Part shown: in pieces, positions 9,028 through 16,741 of the stretch
Position numbering within the stretch: position 1 is the first letter of the stretch
Layout of the letters: every line of letters starts with the position of its first letter
Assembly (NCBI GenBank): GCA_028291405.1
Contig: JAQGID010000161.1
Coordinates: 1 to 44,756, forward strand
Reading direction: 5' to 3'
DNA from: Rhodospirillales bacterium
Lineage (GTDB): Bacteria; Pseudomonadota; Alphaproteobacteria; ATCC43930; CGMCC-115725
Length of the DNA stretch: 44,756 nucleotides
Notes under the pieces: model-generated
The model's database searches: none
Seen by the model: the letters and a program-made list of their open reading frames with translations, nothing else
Told to the model about the DNA's origin: nothing
Translations under genes and position numbers: made by a program

Positions 9028-10130
9028 GACATTGTGCAGGCCTTGGCGCTGTCCTGCACCGCCTTGATGTCGAAATCGTTGATCTTGGCGAAGAAGCCGG
9101 GCGTCTTGATGATCAGCTTCTCGGCCGGGATCGTCTTGTCGATCTGCTTGGCCTCGAGCATGAACTTCTCCAGCCGATCGAACCCGGCGGGATCGATGTT
9201 GCCCCACAGCTTGCCGCCGTTCAGTTTGAAGGCGTCGTGCAGCGATTCGAGCTGCGCCTGCTGGGTGTTGAGATCCCATTTGATCAGCGTCGCCTCGTCG
9301 GCGCCCGAGGGCTTCGTCGAAGGATAATGTGACCACTGCAGCTTGCGGGCGCACTCGGGATTGGCGAGGGCGAAAACGGTCGCCATCGCCGAGCCGCGGG
9401 CGATCGCCGCGACGAGCTCGGGATCCTTGTCTATCGTAGCCTGCATCGTCGAGAGCGTGAAATCGGGATAGCTGCGCCAATCCTCGCCGATCAGCTGGCG
9501 CAGCTTCAGCCCGGCGTTCTCCAGCGATGCGGTCGCCGAGGCCCAGTAGAGCAGCGCCTGGACCTTGCCGGTGCGCAGCGCATCGACCGGCGGGGCGCCG
9601 AGCCCGACCGGCACGAGCTCGACGTCGCGCTTCGGGTCGATCCCGTTGGCGCGCAGGTAGTTGTTCATGAAGGCGATGCCGCCGGTCGCCAGGCTGAAGA
9701 CGCCGATCGTCTTGCCCTTCAGATCCTTCACCGACTTGATCGGCCCGTCGGCATCGACCGAGATCGACCAGTCGATGACGCCGTTCGACATGATCGCCCG
9801 CACCGGCAGGTCGTTCTGGGTGTTCGCCTGGACGATGACGCTGGAGTTCACCTGCGCGAAATCGGCATTGCCGCCGACCATCTGCTGCACCGCCTGGAGC
9901 GAGGCCCCGACCGGCATGATCTCGACGTCGTAGCCCGCGTCCTTCCAATAGCCCAGCGTCACCGGCAGGGTCAGCATCGGGTAGCCGATGTTGAGGATCG
10001 TCGTGCCGACCGCGATATGGACCTTTTTCAGCGGCTTGTCGTCGGCCGACGCCGGCGTTGCGGCGAGGAGAACGGCGGCGATGGCGGCGAGGGCCGGCCC
10101 GGCGAGTCGGGAATGTGTGCTGAATTTCAT
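9024..10130 (-). CDS. ABC transporter substrate-binding protein (NMT1/SsuA-like)
   Basis: A 368-residue periplasmic protein. The start ATG 10130 follows AGGAGATCGAG and opens a clear Sec signal peptide (MKFSTHSRLAGPALAAIAAV, cut near ATPASA-DD). A frame extending 40 codons upstream is not a plausible leader. The mature part has the NMT1/THI5-like binding fold, for example the AQVNSSVIVQA and LKGKTIGVFSLATGG segments. It is the first gene of the operon leading through ATPase, permease and oxygenase to lacI, and the LacI-type palindrome sits 50 bases upstream of its ATG. This subfamily binds small ligands such as sulfonates, pyrimidines or nitrate. The ligand here is unknown. Confidence 0.92.
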   Translation of the reverse strand: MKFSTHSRLAGPALAAIAAVLLAATPASADDKPLKKVHIAVGTTILNIGYPMLTLPVTLGYWKDAGYDVEIMPVGASLQAVQQMVGGNADFAQVNSSVIVQANTQNDLPVRAIMSNGVIDWSISVDADGPIKSVKDLKGKTIGVFSLATGGIAFMNNYLRANGIDPKRDVELVPVGLGAPPVDALRTGKVQALLYWASATASLENAGLKLRQLIGEDWRSYPDFTLSTMQATIDKDPELVAAIARGSAMATVFALANPECARKLQWSHYPSTKPSGADEATLIKWDLNTQQAQLESLHDAFKLNGGKLWGNIDPAGFDRLEKFMLEAKQIDKTIPAEKLIIKTPGFFAKINDFDIKAVQDSAKACTMS

Positions 10131-10179
10131 CTCGATCTCCTCTGCCGGGCCGGTGACGCGACCCGAAAAACGCGCTATC

Positions 10180-10195
10180 CTGAAAACGTTTTCAG
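10180..10195. promoter_or_regulatory. Perfect 16-bp LacI-family operator
   Basis: CTGAAAACGTTTTCAG is an exact palindrome with a central CG, the shape of PurR/CcpA/LacI-type operators. It stands out as AT-rich in GC-rich sequence. It lies in the 226-base divergent region between the binding-protein gene (start 10130, 50 bases away) and the adenine deaminase gene (start 10357). The only LacI-family gene in the window ends the same minus-strand operon. Binding by that repressor is inference, but strongly suggested. One site could control both directions. Confidence 0.85.
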
Positions 10196-10356
10196 CAAGG
10201 CGCGTGCCAAACTCCGGCGGGCTTCCTTTTTCGCCAAAATCCGTCCTCACGTCTCGATGAACGACAGGTTACCCGGCGGCCGGCGCTCCTGTCGAGCCCA
10301 GCCGCCGCCCAATACCTGGGCATCTGCTCAATTTCTGACCTCCGGGGGCTTCCGAC

Positions 10357-11370
10357 ATGACGAACGCGGTTTCGAAATTCATCGCTGCCATGCCCAAAGC
10401 CGAGCTGCACATGCATCTCGAAGGCTCGCTGGAGCCGGCGACGCTGATGGAATTGGCGGCGCGGAACGGCGTGCGCCTGCCCTATGCCGACGCCGCCGAA
10501 CTGCAGCGCGCCTACAGCTTCGATGATCTGAAATCCTTCCTCGACCTCTATTACCTCGGCCTGACGGTGCTCCAGACGAGCGACGATTTCTACCGGATGA
10601 CCTACGCCTATCTCGAGCGCTCGGCCCGCGACAACGTCCGCCATGCCGAGGTCTTTCTGGCGCCGCAGGCGCATCTCCGCCGCGGCCTCGCGATGTCGTT
10701 GTTCATCGATCCCGTCCTGGCGGCCTTCGCCGATGCGCGGGACGCTTTCGGCATCACCGGCGGGCTGATCCCGGTGATCCAGCGGCAGTTCGACGAATCC
10801 GACGCGCTGGCGATGGTCGCCGGTCTCGCCCCGTGGCGCGACCGTATCCTCGGCCTCGGCCTCGGCGGCCCGGAGGTCGGCAACCCGCCGAGCAAGTTCC
10901 GGCAGGTCTTCGCCAAGGCGCGGAACGACTACGGCTGGCGCATCACCGCCCATGCCGGCGAGGAGGGCGGACCCGATTACGTCCGCGAGGCCGTCGAGAT
11001 CCTCGCCGTCGACCGCATCGACCACGGCGTGCGCTGCTCCGAGGATCCGGCGCTGATGGCGCTGATCGCCGAGCGCGGCCTGCCGCTGACCGTCTGCCCG
11101 CTGTCGAACGTCATGCTGCGCGTCTTTCCCGACATGCCGGCGCACAATATCCGGGCGCTCTACGACGCCGGGCTGCAGGTCACGATCAACTCGGACGACC
11201 CGCCCTATTTCGGCGGCTACGTGAACGAGAACTACGCGGCGATCCAGGCGGCGCACGGCTTCAGCGACGACGCGCTGCGGCACATGGCGCGCAACAGCTT
11301 CACCGCAGCGTTTCTCTCGGAGGATGTGCGCGGGCAGTACGTGTCGGAACTCGAGGCATTCGCGGGCTGA
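10357..11370 (+). CDS. Adenine deaminase / adenosine deaminase family protein
   Basis: A 337-residue metallo-hydrolase of the adenosine/adenine deaminase family. Zinc ligands are seen in ELHMHLEGS (His18, His20), in the HAGEEGG segment and in NSDDPPYFGGY. The HAGEEGG and NSDDPxYFGGY forms, with CPLSNVMLRV, fit the short bacterial and fungal adenine deaminases (adenine to hypoxanthine plus ammonia) better than adenosine deaminase, which usually has a TDDP motif. The ATG follows a GGGGG stretch. It is divergent from the importer operon and shares its intergenic region with the LacI-type operator, so coregulation is likely. Deamination of a related aminopurine or a modified adenine is also possible. 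Confidence 0.88.
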   Translation: MTNAVSKFIAAMPKAELHMHLEGSLEPATLMELAARNGVRLPYADAAELQRAYSFDDLKSFLDLYYLGLTVLQTSDDFYRMTYAYLERSARDNVRHAEVFLAPQAHLRRGLAMSLFIDPVLAAFADARDAFGITGGLIPVIQRQFDESDALAMVAGLAPWRDRILGLGLGGPEVGNPPSKFRQVFAKARNDYGWRITAHAGEEGGPDYVREAVEILAVDRIDHGVRCSEDPALMALIAERGLPLTVCPLSNVMLRVFPDMPAHNIRALYDAGLQVTINSDDPPYFGGYVNENYAAIQAAHGFSDDALRHMARNSFTAAFLSEDVRGQYVSELEAFAG

Positions 11371-11385
11371 TCGCCAGCCCAACCT

Positions 11386-11470
11386 CGTCATTGCGAGGAG
11401 CGCAGCGACGCGGCAATCCAGTGTCGCTGCAGCTGCCGTTGGATTGCTTCGCCTGCGGCTCGCAATGACG
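11386..11470. repeat. Palindromic intergenic repeat, CGTCATTGCGAG family
   Basis: The left arm (11386-11420) starts CGTCATTGCGAGGAGCG. The right arm (11439-11470) is its imperfect reverse complement ending CGCAATGACG, so the pair can fold into a long hairpin. Elements that begin with this sequence are common between genes of alphaproteobacteria. It lies between the convergent ends of the adenine deaminase gene and the second ATPase gene and could also stop transcription there. One arm of the same family recurs at 17847-17882. Confidence 0.8.
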
Positions 11471-11490
11471 GCTGAATAAGGAAATCCGGG

Positions 11491-12219
11491 TCAGACCAGT
11501 CCGGCGATGATCTCGCGGTGGATCTCGAACAGCGCCGGATCTTCCGGCGAGCGCGGCCGTGCCTCGCCGACCTCGATGATCTTCTCGATCCGCGCCGGCC
11601 GGCAGCCGAGCACCACGATTCGGTCGGCGAGGAAGGCGGCCTCCAGCGTGTTGTGGGTGACGAGGAGCCCGGTCGGCGCATGCTTCAGCCAGAGATCCTG
11701 GAGCAACCCGCGCAGCCGCCGCGCGGTCAGCTCGTCGAGCGCGCTGAACGGCTCGTCGAGCAGCACGACGTCGGGTTCGATCGCGAAGGCGCGGGCGAGG
11801 GCGACGCGCTGCCGCTGGCCGCCGGAGAGCGCCAGCGGATAGGCCTCGGCGTAACTGGCGAGCTCGACCGACGCCAGCATCCGTGCGCCCTGCGCGCGCC
11901 CGACCCCGGCGGCGTCGGTCGCGATCGCGACGTTCTCGGCGACCTTCAGCCAATCGAGCAGGCGCGGCTGCTGGAAGACCATGCCGATCCGCGGCTCCCG
12001 CGCGCCGTCGCCGACGCGGATCGTGCCGCGGTCCGGCGCATCGAGCCCGGCAGCAAGGTGGAGCAGCGTCGTCTTGCCGATCCCCGACGGGCCGACGACC
12101 GCGACGAGCTCGCCCGGCAGCACCTCGAGCGAGAAGTCGCGCAGGATGGTCTCCGCTTCGCCGGTATGCGGCCGGTGATGCGTCTTGTCGACGCGAGCGA
12201 AATTTATGCCGCCGCTCAT
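11491..12219 (-). CDS. ABC transporter ATP-binding protein (nitrate/sulfonate type)
   Basis: A 242-residue ATPase subunit with Walker A GPSGIGKTT, Q-loop MVFQQPRLLDWLKV, signature LSGGQRQRVALARAF, Walker B VVLLDEPFSALD and switch histidine in LLVTHNTLEAA. It is the last gene of a second minus-strand importer set (binding protein, permease, ATPase), with its start 4 bases after the permease stop. The subfamily is that of nitrate/sulfonate/taurine importers, but it differs clearly in sequence from the ATPase at 8200-9027, so the two importers are separate systems and not a recent duplication. Confidence 0.94.
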   Translation of the reverse strand: MSGGINFARVDKTHHRPHTGEAETILRDFSLEVLPGELVAVVGPSGIGKTTLLHLAAGLDAPDRGTIRVGDGAREPRIGMVFQQPRLLDWLKVAENVAIATDAAGVGRAQGARMLASVELASYAEAYPLALSGGQRQRVALARAFAIEPDVVLLDEPFSALDELTARRLRGLLQDLWLKHAPTGLLVTHNTLEAAFLADRIVVLGCRPARIEKIIEVGEARPRSPEDPALFEIHREIIAGLV

Positions 12220-12223
12220 TGCG

Positions 12224-13042
12224 TCAGACCCGCGAGACGCGGCGCCAGCGCGTCAGCCGCCGCTCGAGCGTCTGCAGCATGCCGTATTCGATGATCGCCA
12301 TGACGACGCCGAAGGCGATCGTCCAGGCGAGGACGCCGGCGACGTTCTGCGAGCTGAATTCCGAGTTGAGCTGATAGCCGACGCCGCTCGACAGTCCGAA
12401 GATCTCGACCAGCACGATGACCTTCCAGGCGAGGGAGAATCCCAGCCGCGCCCCGCTTAGCAGGAACGGCACCATCGCCGGCAGCCAGAGGCGCCGCAGC
12501 TGCGCCGAGCGCGGAATGCGGAAGACATGCGCCATCTCGATGAGGTCGGGGTCGATCGCGCGAACCCCCTGCACGACGCTGACGGTCAGCGCCGGCGCGA
12601 CGCCGAGTCCGATCGCCACCACCGGCGTCTTCCAGCTGACGCCGAACCAAATGACGCAAAGCAGCGCCCAGACGAGGCCGGGAACGGTGAGGCCGAGGAT
12701 GATGCCGGGCTCGAAGAAGGCGGCGAGCAGCCTGTTGCGGGCAATCGCGATGCCGAGCCCGACCGCGACGGCGAAGGCGAGCACCGAGCCCGAGAGGATC
12801 CGCCCGAGCGTCACGCCGATCTGCTGCAGCGCCGCGCCGGTCGGCACGATGCGGAGAAGCTCGCCGTAGACCTCGGCAACGTCGGGCACCAGCGGGCTCG
12901 CCAGCACCCGCGCCATCACCTCCCAGGCGACGATTACGACGAGGCAGAAGGCGAGGGGCGGCAGCACCGCGCGGACGGCGCGCGCCAGCGGCATTTGCCT
13001 GCGACGCGGAGTCGCTGCCCGCATCATTGGAACGTCGGTCAT
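12224..13042 (-). CDS. ABC transporter permease (SsuC/TauC type)
   Basis: A 272-residue inner-membrane permease with about six helices and the coupling loop around DPDLIEMAHVFRIPRSAQLR. The chosen ATG 13042 starts MTDVPMM. The frame is open 12 codons further upstream, but those codons do not resemble the family. It lies 4 bases before the ATPase gene and about 150 bases after the binding-protein gene. A palindromic repeat (13083-13164) sits in that gap and may reduce or process the message between them. It acts with the ATPase at 11491-12219 and probably the binding protein at 13191-14198. Confidence 0.92.
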   Translation of the reverse strand: MTDVPMMRAATPRRRQMPLARAVRAVLPPLAFCLVVIVAWEVMARVLASPLVPDVAEVYGELLRIVPTGAALQQIGVTLGRILSGSVLAFAVAVGLGIAIARNRLLAAFFEPGIILGLTVPGLVWALLCVIWFGVSWKTPVVAIGLGVAPALTVSVVQGVRAIDPDLIEMAHVFRIPRSAQLRRLWLPAMVPFLLSGARLGFSLAWKVIVLVEIFGLSSGVGYQLNSEFSSQNVAGVLAWTIAFGVVMAIIEYGMLQTLERRLTRWRRVSRV

Positions 13043-13082
13043 GGCGCGAGAGTCCCCAGGCAATGAACCCCGCGCCAAAGAT

Positions 13083-13164
13083 CGTCATCCCGGCGAAAGC
13101 CGGGATCCATCCGTCCGAGAGCTCGACGGCGGATGAATGGATCCCGGCTTTCGCCGGGATGACG
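13083..13164. repeat. Palindromic repeat with nested GAAA-loop hairpins, copy 1
   Basis: About 82 bases. The left arm (13083-13110) contains CCCGGCGAAAGCCGGG, itself a 6-bp hairpin with a GAAA tetraloop. The right arm (13133-13164) is the reverse complement, so the element can fold as one long hairpin or as two small ones. It is nearly identical to the copy at 16658-16741, including the asymmetric part GGCGGATGAATGG of the middle, so both are in the same orientation. It lies inside the importer operon between binding protein and permease. Such elements are widespread in alphaproteobacterial genomes. Confidence 0.9.
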
Positions 13165-13190
13165 GTTCGGGTTGTACATTGCCTCGATCC

Positions 13191-14198
13191 TCAGCCCGGC
13201 AGATAGACCGACTTCGCCGGCAATTTGGCGAGGATGCCGGCCTTCACCGCCCTGTCGAGCTCGTCGTCGATGACCGCGAAGACGCCTGCGTCCCATTGAT
13301 AGGCGTAGGTTTCGGCGAGGCGCTTCGGCAGCAGTTCGATGGCGTCGCGCTCGCTCGCCGGAATGCCCATCTCGTCGTGCAGCTCGGCGAGGATCTGCGG
13401 CCGCGCGTGGATCTCCTCGTTGACGGAGGCGTAGAGCTTTGCCAGCTGCTTCACCAGCGCCGGGTTCTCGGTCGCCCAGCCGCGCCGCGTCGACTGGCCG
13501 CCGAGGAACATGGTGCGCTGGTCGCCGGTCGCCTCGCGCCACATGTCGGCGACGCGGGCGATCTCGCGGGCGCCGCGTGCGATCAGCCGCGTCGAGGTCG
13601 GTTCCAGTGAGATGACGGCCTCGACGTCGCCGCGCTCGAACAGCGCGAGGTTGGCGGTCGGCGGCCCGAAGATGACCTCGACGTCATGCTTGAGATCGAT
13701 GCCGTGCAGCGCCGCGGCGAGCCGCGCCTGTCGGTATGTTTCGGTCGTCTCGGGCTGCGAGGCGATGCGCCTGCCGCGCAATTCCTTCGGCGAGCGAAAA
13801 GAGCTGTCGCCGCGCACGATCCACGAGCCGTGATTGTTGAGGCCGGGCGCGAAGATCACGATGTCGTTGCCGCGCGCCAGGCTCTCGGCGGCGCCGATCG
13901 GGCCGAAGATGCTGACGTCGAGCGCCCCGGCGAGGAGCTGCACTGCCTCCTGGCCTGGATCGCCGCCGAGGAACTGGATGTCGAGCCCGTCCTTGAGGTC
14001 CGGTGCGGCACGTTCGATCAGCGGCCGCCAGACCGAGCCGGCGCTGCCGCGGCCCGGCTGCGACAGATGCACGGCGCGGCCGGCAGCGGCGGCGATCCCT
14101 ATCGGGAGCGCCGTCGCCGCGACCAGCGACAATGCGGAGCGGACGAGCAAGGTCCGCCGCGTCAGCCGTGCGATGTCAGCTGACGATGAGCGTCGCAT
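13191..14198 (-). CDS. ABC transporter substrate-binding protein (NMT1/SsuA-like)
   Basis: A 335-residue exported binding protein. The N-terminus has TRRTLL followed by a hydrophobic stretch ending ATALPIGIAAAAG, so it is a Sec or twin-arginine type signal. The mature part has the NMT1-like fold (VSIFGPIGAAESLA and LRGRRIASQPETTETY segments). ATG 14198 overlaps the end of the upstream gene by 23 bases, which suggests coupled translation. With the permease and ATPase downstream it completes the second importer. The ligand is unknown, but the Rieske oxygenase gene in the same module suggests an aromatic or heterocyclic compound. That link is inference from position only. Confidence 0.88.
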   Translation of the reverse strand: MRRSSSADIARLTRRTLLVRSALSLVAATALPIGIAAAAGRAVHLSQPGRGSAGSVWRPLIERAAPDLKDGLDIQFLGGDPGQEAVQLLAGALDVSIFGPIGAAESLARGNDIVIFAPGLNNHGSWIVRGDSSFRSPKELRGRRIASQPETTETYRQARLAAALHGIDLKHDVEVIFGPPTANLALFERGDVEAVISLEPTSTRLIARGAREIARVADMWREATGDQRTMFLGGQSTRRGWATENPALVKQLAKLYASVNEEIHARPQILAELHDEMGIPASERDAIELLPKRLAETYAYQWDAGVFAVIDDELDRAVKAGILAKLPAKSVYLPG

Positions 14199-15042
14199 GC
14201 TCGCTCTGGCCCTCGGTCATGCCGTGCGACTTCATCCAGTCGTAGGTGCGCCCGAACAGTGTCGTGTCATAGGTGTCGACGTGCTTGTAGCGCACGAAGG
14301 CGCGCAGCAGCTCGTGCGGCTCGAGTGCGCCCTTCGCCGATTTCGCGATGTGGTGGGCGTATTTGTAGAAATCGGCATTGATCAGATCGACCGCCGCATT
14401 CTCGGCGTCGTAATAGGCTTTGCGCTGCTCCGCCGTCAGCTCGGGCGAGACGACCTCGCCGCCGCGATAGAACTGCGCCGCGACGATATGGGCGCCTTCC
14501 TTGAGCGCCAGGCTGATGAAGGGCTCCATCACCGTGACGGCGCGGAACGTCCCGTCCTTCAGCCCCTGCCAGCGCGTCAGCGGCAGGCCGCCGGGCTGGA
14601 TCTTGACGTGGCTGGCGCCGACCGCGCTCTCCAGCATCTGCACCGTCGTGTAATGCGAGCCGGTCAGCTCCTGCACCACGACCGGCACGTCGGCGAGATC
14701 GCGCGGCACCTGCAGCGCCTCATCGAAAGTCACGATCGCCTGCGCCGCCACCGCCGAGCGCAGTGCCGCGATGTTGCCGCCGCGCTTGCCGCGCTCCAGC
14801 CGGTCGATGCTGGCCCATTCGCAGACGTTATAGCTGTCGGCACCGCCGCAATCGAACATCTGCTCCTTGAGCCGCGTCATGATCGGCGCCGCGGCGCTGT
14901 CCTTCTCGCGCGCCTCGTACGGGGCCGACATCGAGACGTCGAGTCCCGCCTTGGCGAATAATCCTTTCTCGATGCCGACCAGCACCGGCAGATCGAAGAC
15001 CGGATTGTTCGGCGCGATCTTCACGACGGGTCTTTCGCTCAT
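14176..15042 (-). CDS. Binding-protein-like (NMT1/THI5 fold) polypeptide without signal peptide
   Basis: A 288-residue protein that resembles periplasmic binding proteins of the NMT1/THI5 type (KIAPNNPVFDLPVLVGIEKG, then LFAKAGLDVSM). It starts directly with the first beta strand, with no signal or membrane segment, so it should be cytoplasmic. GAGGAG precedes three clustered ATGs. 15042 (MSERP) has the best spacing (7), with 15045 also possible. It is the first gene of the second importer run and is divergent from the Rieske oxygenase gene (283 bases). It lacks the CCCFC signature of true THI5 pyrimidine synthases. It could be a cytosolic ligand sensor, a carrier or an enzyme. None of these can be shown from sequence. 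Confidence 0.82.
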   Translation of the reverse strand: MSERPVVKIAPNNPVFDLPVLVGIEKGLFAKAGLDVSMSAPYEAREKDSAAAPIMTRLKEQMFDCGGADSYNVCEWASIDRLERGKRGGNIAALRSAVAAQAIVTFDEALQVPRDLADVPVVVQELTGSHYTTVQMLESAVGASHVKIQPGGLPLTRWQGLKDGTFRAVTVMEPFISLALKEGAHIVAAQFYRGGEVVSPELTAEQRKAYYDAENAAVDLINADFYKYAHHIAKSAKGALEPHELLRAFVRYKHVDTYDTTLFGRTYDWMKSHGMTEGQSEHATLIVS

Positions 15043-15215
15043 CATGATGCTCCTCATGTCTCCAGAAACAACGGATCAATTTTGTGTTTTAGAAATTTAA
15101 CCGATTCATTCACGTAATATGGTCCAACGGCGGCGCGGTCGAAAGCGAAAAATGCCGCGGCGTCCCATCGCTTTTGCGCCGCTGGTATGACGGCGAACGA
15201 GGCCGAGCCATTCTG

Positions 15216-15261
15216 CGGCTGATCGCAGCCGTTTTCAAACCGCTGAATTGCGCGCTACAAT
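15216..15261 (+). promoter_or_regulatory. Candidate promoter and palindromic site for the Rieske oxygenase gene
   Basis: CGGCTG-ATCG-CAGCCG (15216-15231) is an exact inverted repeat. Just after it come TTTCAA (15233-15238), a 17-base spacer and TACAAT (15256-15261), a weak -35 and good -10 match. A palindrome abutting the -35 would suit an activator. No regulator gene lies beside it. The start point would be about 55 bases before the ATG at 15325. Confidence 0.4.
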
Positions 15262-15279
15262 CCACCAAAGATTGCGTCG

Positions 15280-15301
15280 GCCGGCAGATGCGGCTGCCGG
15301 C
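15280..15301 (+). other. Leader stem-loop before the Rieske oxygenase gene
   Basis: GCCGGCAG, a 6-base loop and CTGCCGGC form a perfect 8-bp stem in the predicted 5' leader, ending about 10 bases before the AGGAGGAG ribosome-binding site. It could stabilise the message or affect initiation. Its role is unproven. Confidence 0.4.
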
Positions 15302-15324
15302 GAACAAGACAGGAGGAGACGACC

Positions 15325-16614
15325 ATGGCGATCGCCGAGGATAACGAAATTCTCACCCGCGTCGGTCCCGGCACTCCGATGGGGGATCTGATGCGCGAGT
15401 ATTGGGTCCCCGCGGCGATGTCGTCGGAGCTCGCCGCCGACGGTCCGCCGCTGCGCCTCAAGCTGCTCGGCGAAAAGCTGATCGCCTTCCGCGACACCGC
15501 CGGCCGCATCGGCGTCATGGATCACCGCTGCCCGCACCGCTGCGCCTCGCTGTTCTTCGGGCGCAACGAGGAGAACGGCATCCGCTGCGTCTATCACGGC
15601 TGGAAATTCGACGTCGACGGCAAGTGCCTCGAGCAGCCGAACGTGCCGCCGCACCAGGCCTTCGCCGACAAGGTCGCGGCCAAGGCCTACAAGACGGCGG
15701 AGCGCAACGGGCTGATCTACGTCTACATGGGCAAGCGCGAGACCGCCCCGCCGCTGCCCTTCGTCGAGGCGACGCTGGTCCCCGAGGACCAGGTCGAGAT
15801 GGAGTTCGTGCAGCGCGAATGCAGCTGGCTGCAGGGCGTCGAGGGCGAGCTCGACACCTCGCATGTCGGCTTCTTGCATTTCGGCATGGTCAAGCCGGAC
15901 GCCTTCAAGAATACCGGTTTCGAGCGGCCGGTCGTCGTCAACCGCGCGCCGGAATATGTCGCCAAGGAGACGCCCTACGGCGCCGTCTACGCCGCGCATC
16001 GCCCGAACGACGAGAGCACGACCTATTGGCGCTTCGGCCATCTGCTGATGCCGTTCTGGACGATGCCGCCGATCAACGGCATGGAGGACAATGTCCTGAC
16101 GCGCGCCTATGTGCCGCTCGACGACGAGCACACGATGATCATCGAGATCTCGCGCAAAGGCGCCTACGACCGGCTGCGCGAGCGCGAGCCGATCCCCGGC
16201 GCGACGCAGCTCAACACCTATTTGCCGCAGACCTCGGACTGGCTCGGCCGCTTCCGCCTCGCCGCCAATATCACCAATGATTTCCTGATCGATCGCGAGG
16301 TGCAGCGGACGCAGAGCTACACCGGCATCCAGGGCGTCCAGCTGCAGGACCAGGCGATGCAGGAGAGCATGGGGCAGATCGTCGACCGCTCCCACGAGCA
16401 TTTGGCGCCCAGCGACATGATGGTCGGTCGCGCCCGCCGCCTGCTGCTGCGCGCCGCCCGCGCCCATGCCGAGACCGGCGCCATGCCGGGCGACGCCGCC
16501 GACCCGTCCTGCCAGCAGGGCGCCCGCGGCGGCTTCTTCGTCGCTGCGAAGGGGCTCGACTGGATGCAGGCCTATGCGAGCCAGCTGTCCGGCGAGCGGC
16601 AGGCGGCGGAGTAG
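15325..16614 (+). CDS. Rieske non-haem iron oxygenase, alpha subunit
   Basis: A 429-residue oxygenase of the phthalate 4,5-dioxygenase / aromatic ring-hydroxylating type. The Rieske [2Fe-2S] ligands are Cys69-x-His71 (CPHRC) and Cys88-x2-His91 (CVYHGW). The mononuclear iron site has bridging Asp177 and ligands His180 and His185 in ELDTSHVGFLHFG. A strong AGGAGGAG precedes the ATG. No ferredoxin reductase or beta subunit gene is in the window, so electrons must come from a partner encoded elsewhere, as often happens in this subgroup. It is divergent from the importer genes and probably acts on the imported compound. The substrate is unknown. Confidence 0.92.
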   Translation: MAIAEDNEILTRVGPGTPMGDLMREYWVPAAMSSELAADGPPLRLKLLGEKLIAFRDTAGRIGVMDHRCPHRCASLFFGRNEENGIRCVYHGWKFDVDGKCLEQPNVPPHQAFADKVAAKAYKTAERNGLIYVYMGKRETAPPLPFVEATLVPEDQVEMEFVQRECSWLQGVEGELDTSHVGFLHFGMVKPDAFKNTGFERPVVVNRAPEYVAKETPYGAVYAAHRPNDESTTYWRFGHLLMPFWTMPPINGMEDNVLTRAYVPLDDEHTMIIEISRKGAYDRLREREPIPGATQLNTYLPQTSDWLGRFRLAANITNDFLIDREVQRTQSYTGIQGVQLQDQAMQESMGQIVDRSHEHLAPSDMMVGRARRLLLRAARAHAETGAMPGDAADPSCQQGARGGFFVAAKGLDWMQAYASQLSGERQAAE

Positions 16615-16657
16615 GGGCGGGTATTCCGCAAGGCGGCTTCTTGACTCGAACCTTAAG

Positions 16658-16741
16658 CCGTCATCCCGGCGAAAGCCGGGATCCATCTGTCCACAAGCGC
16701 GAGGGCGGATGAATGGATCCCGGCTTTCGCCGGGATGACGG
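16658..16741. repeat. Palindromic repeat with nested GAAA-loop hairpins, copy 2
   Basis: The same element as 13083-13164, in the same orientation. Left arm 16658-16686 and right arm 16709-16741 are reverse complements, each holding the CCCGGCGAAAGCCGGG hairpin or its complement. The central GGCGGATGAATGG part is shared exactly with copy 1, while the rest of the centre differs. It lies between the Rieske gene and the next binding-protein gene and overlaps the first possible start of the latter. Confidence 0.9.

Noticed and set aside
13083-16741. The two identical palindromes as the start of a CRISPR array or the ends of an insertion sequence
   Set aside because: There are only two copies 3.5 kb apart, with no spacers, no cas genes, no transposase and no target duplication.
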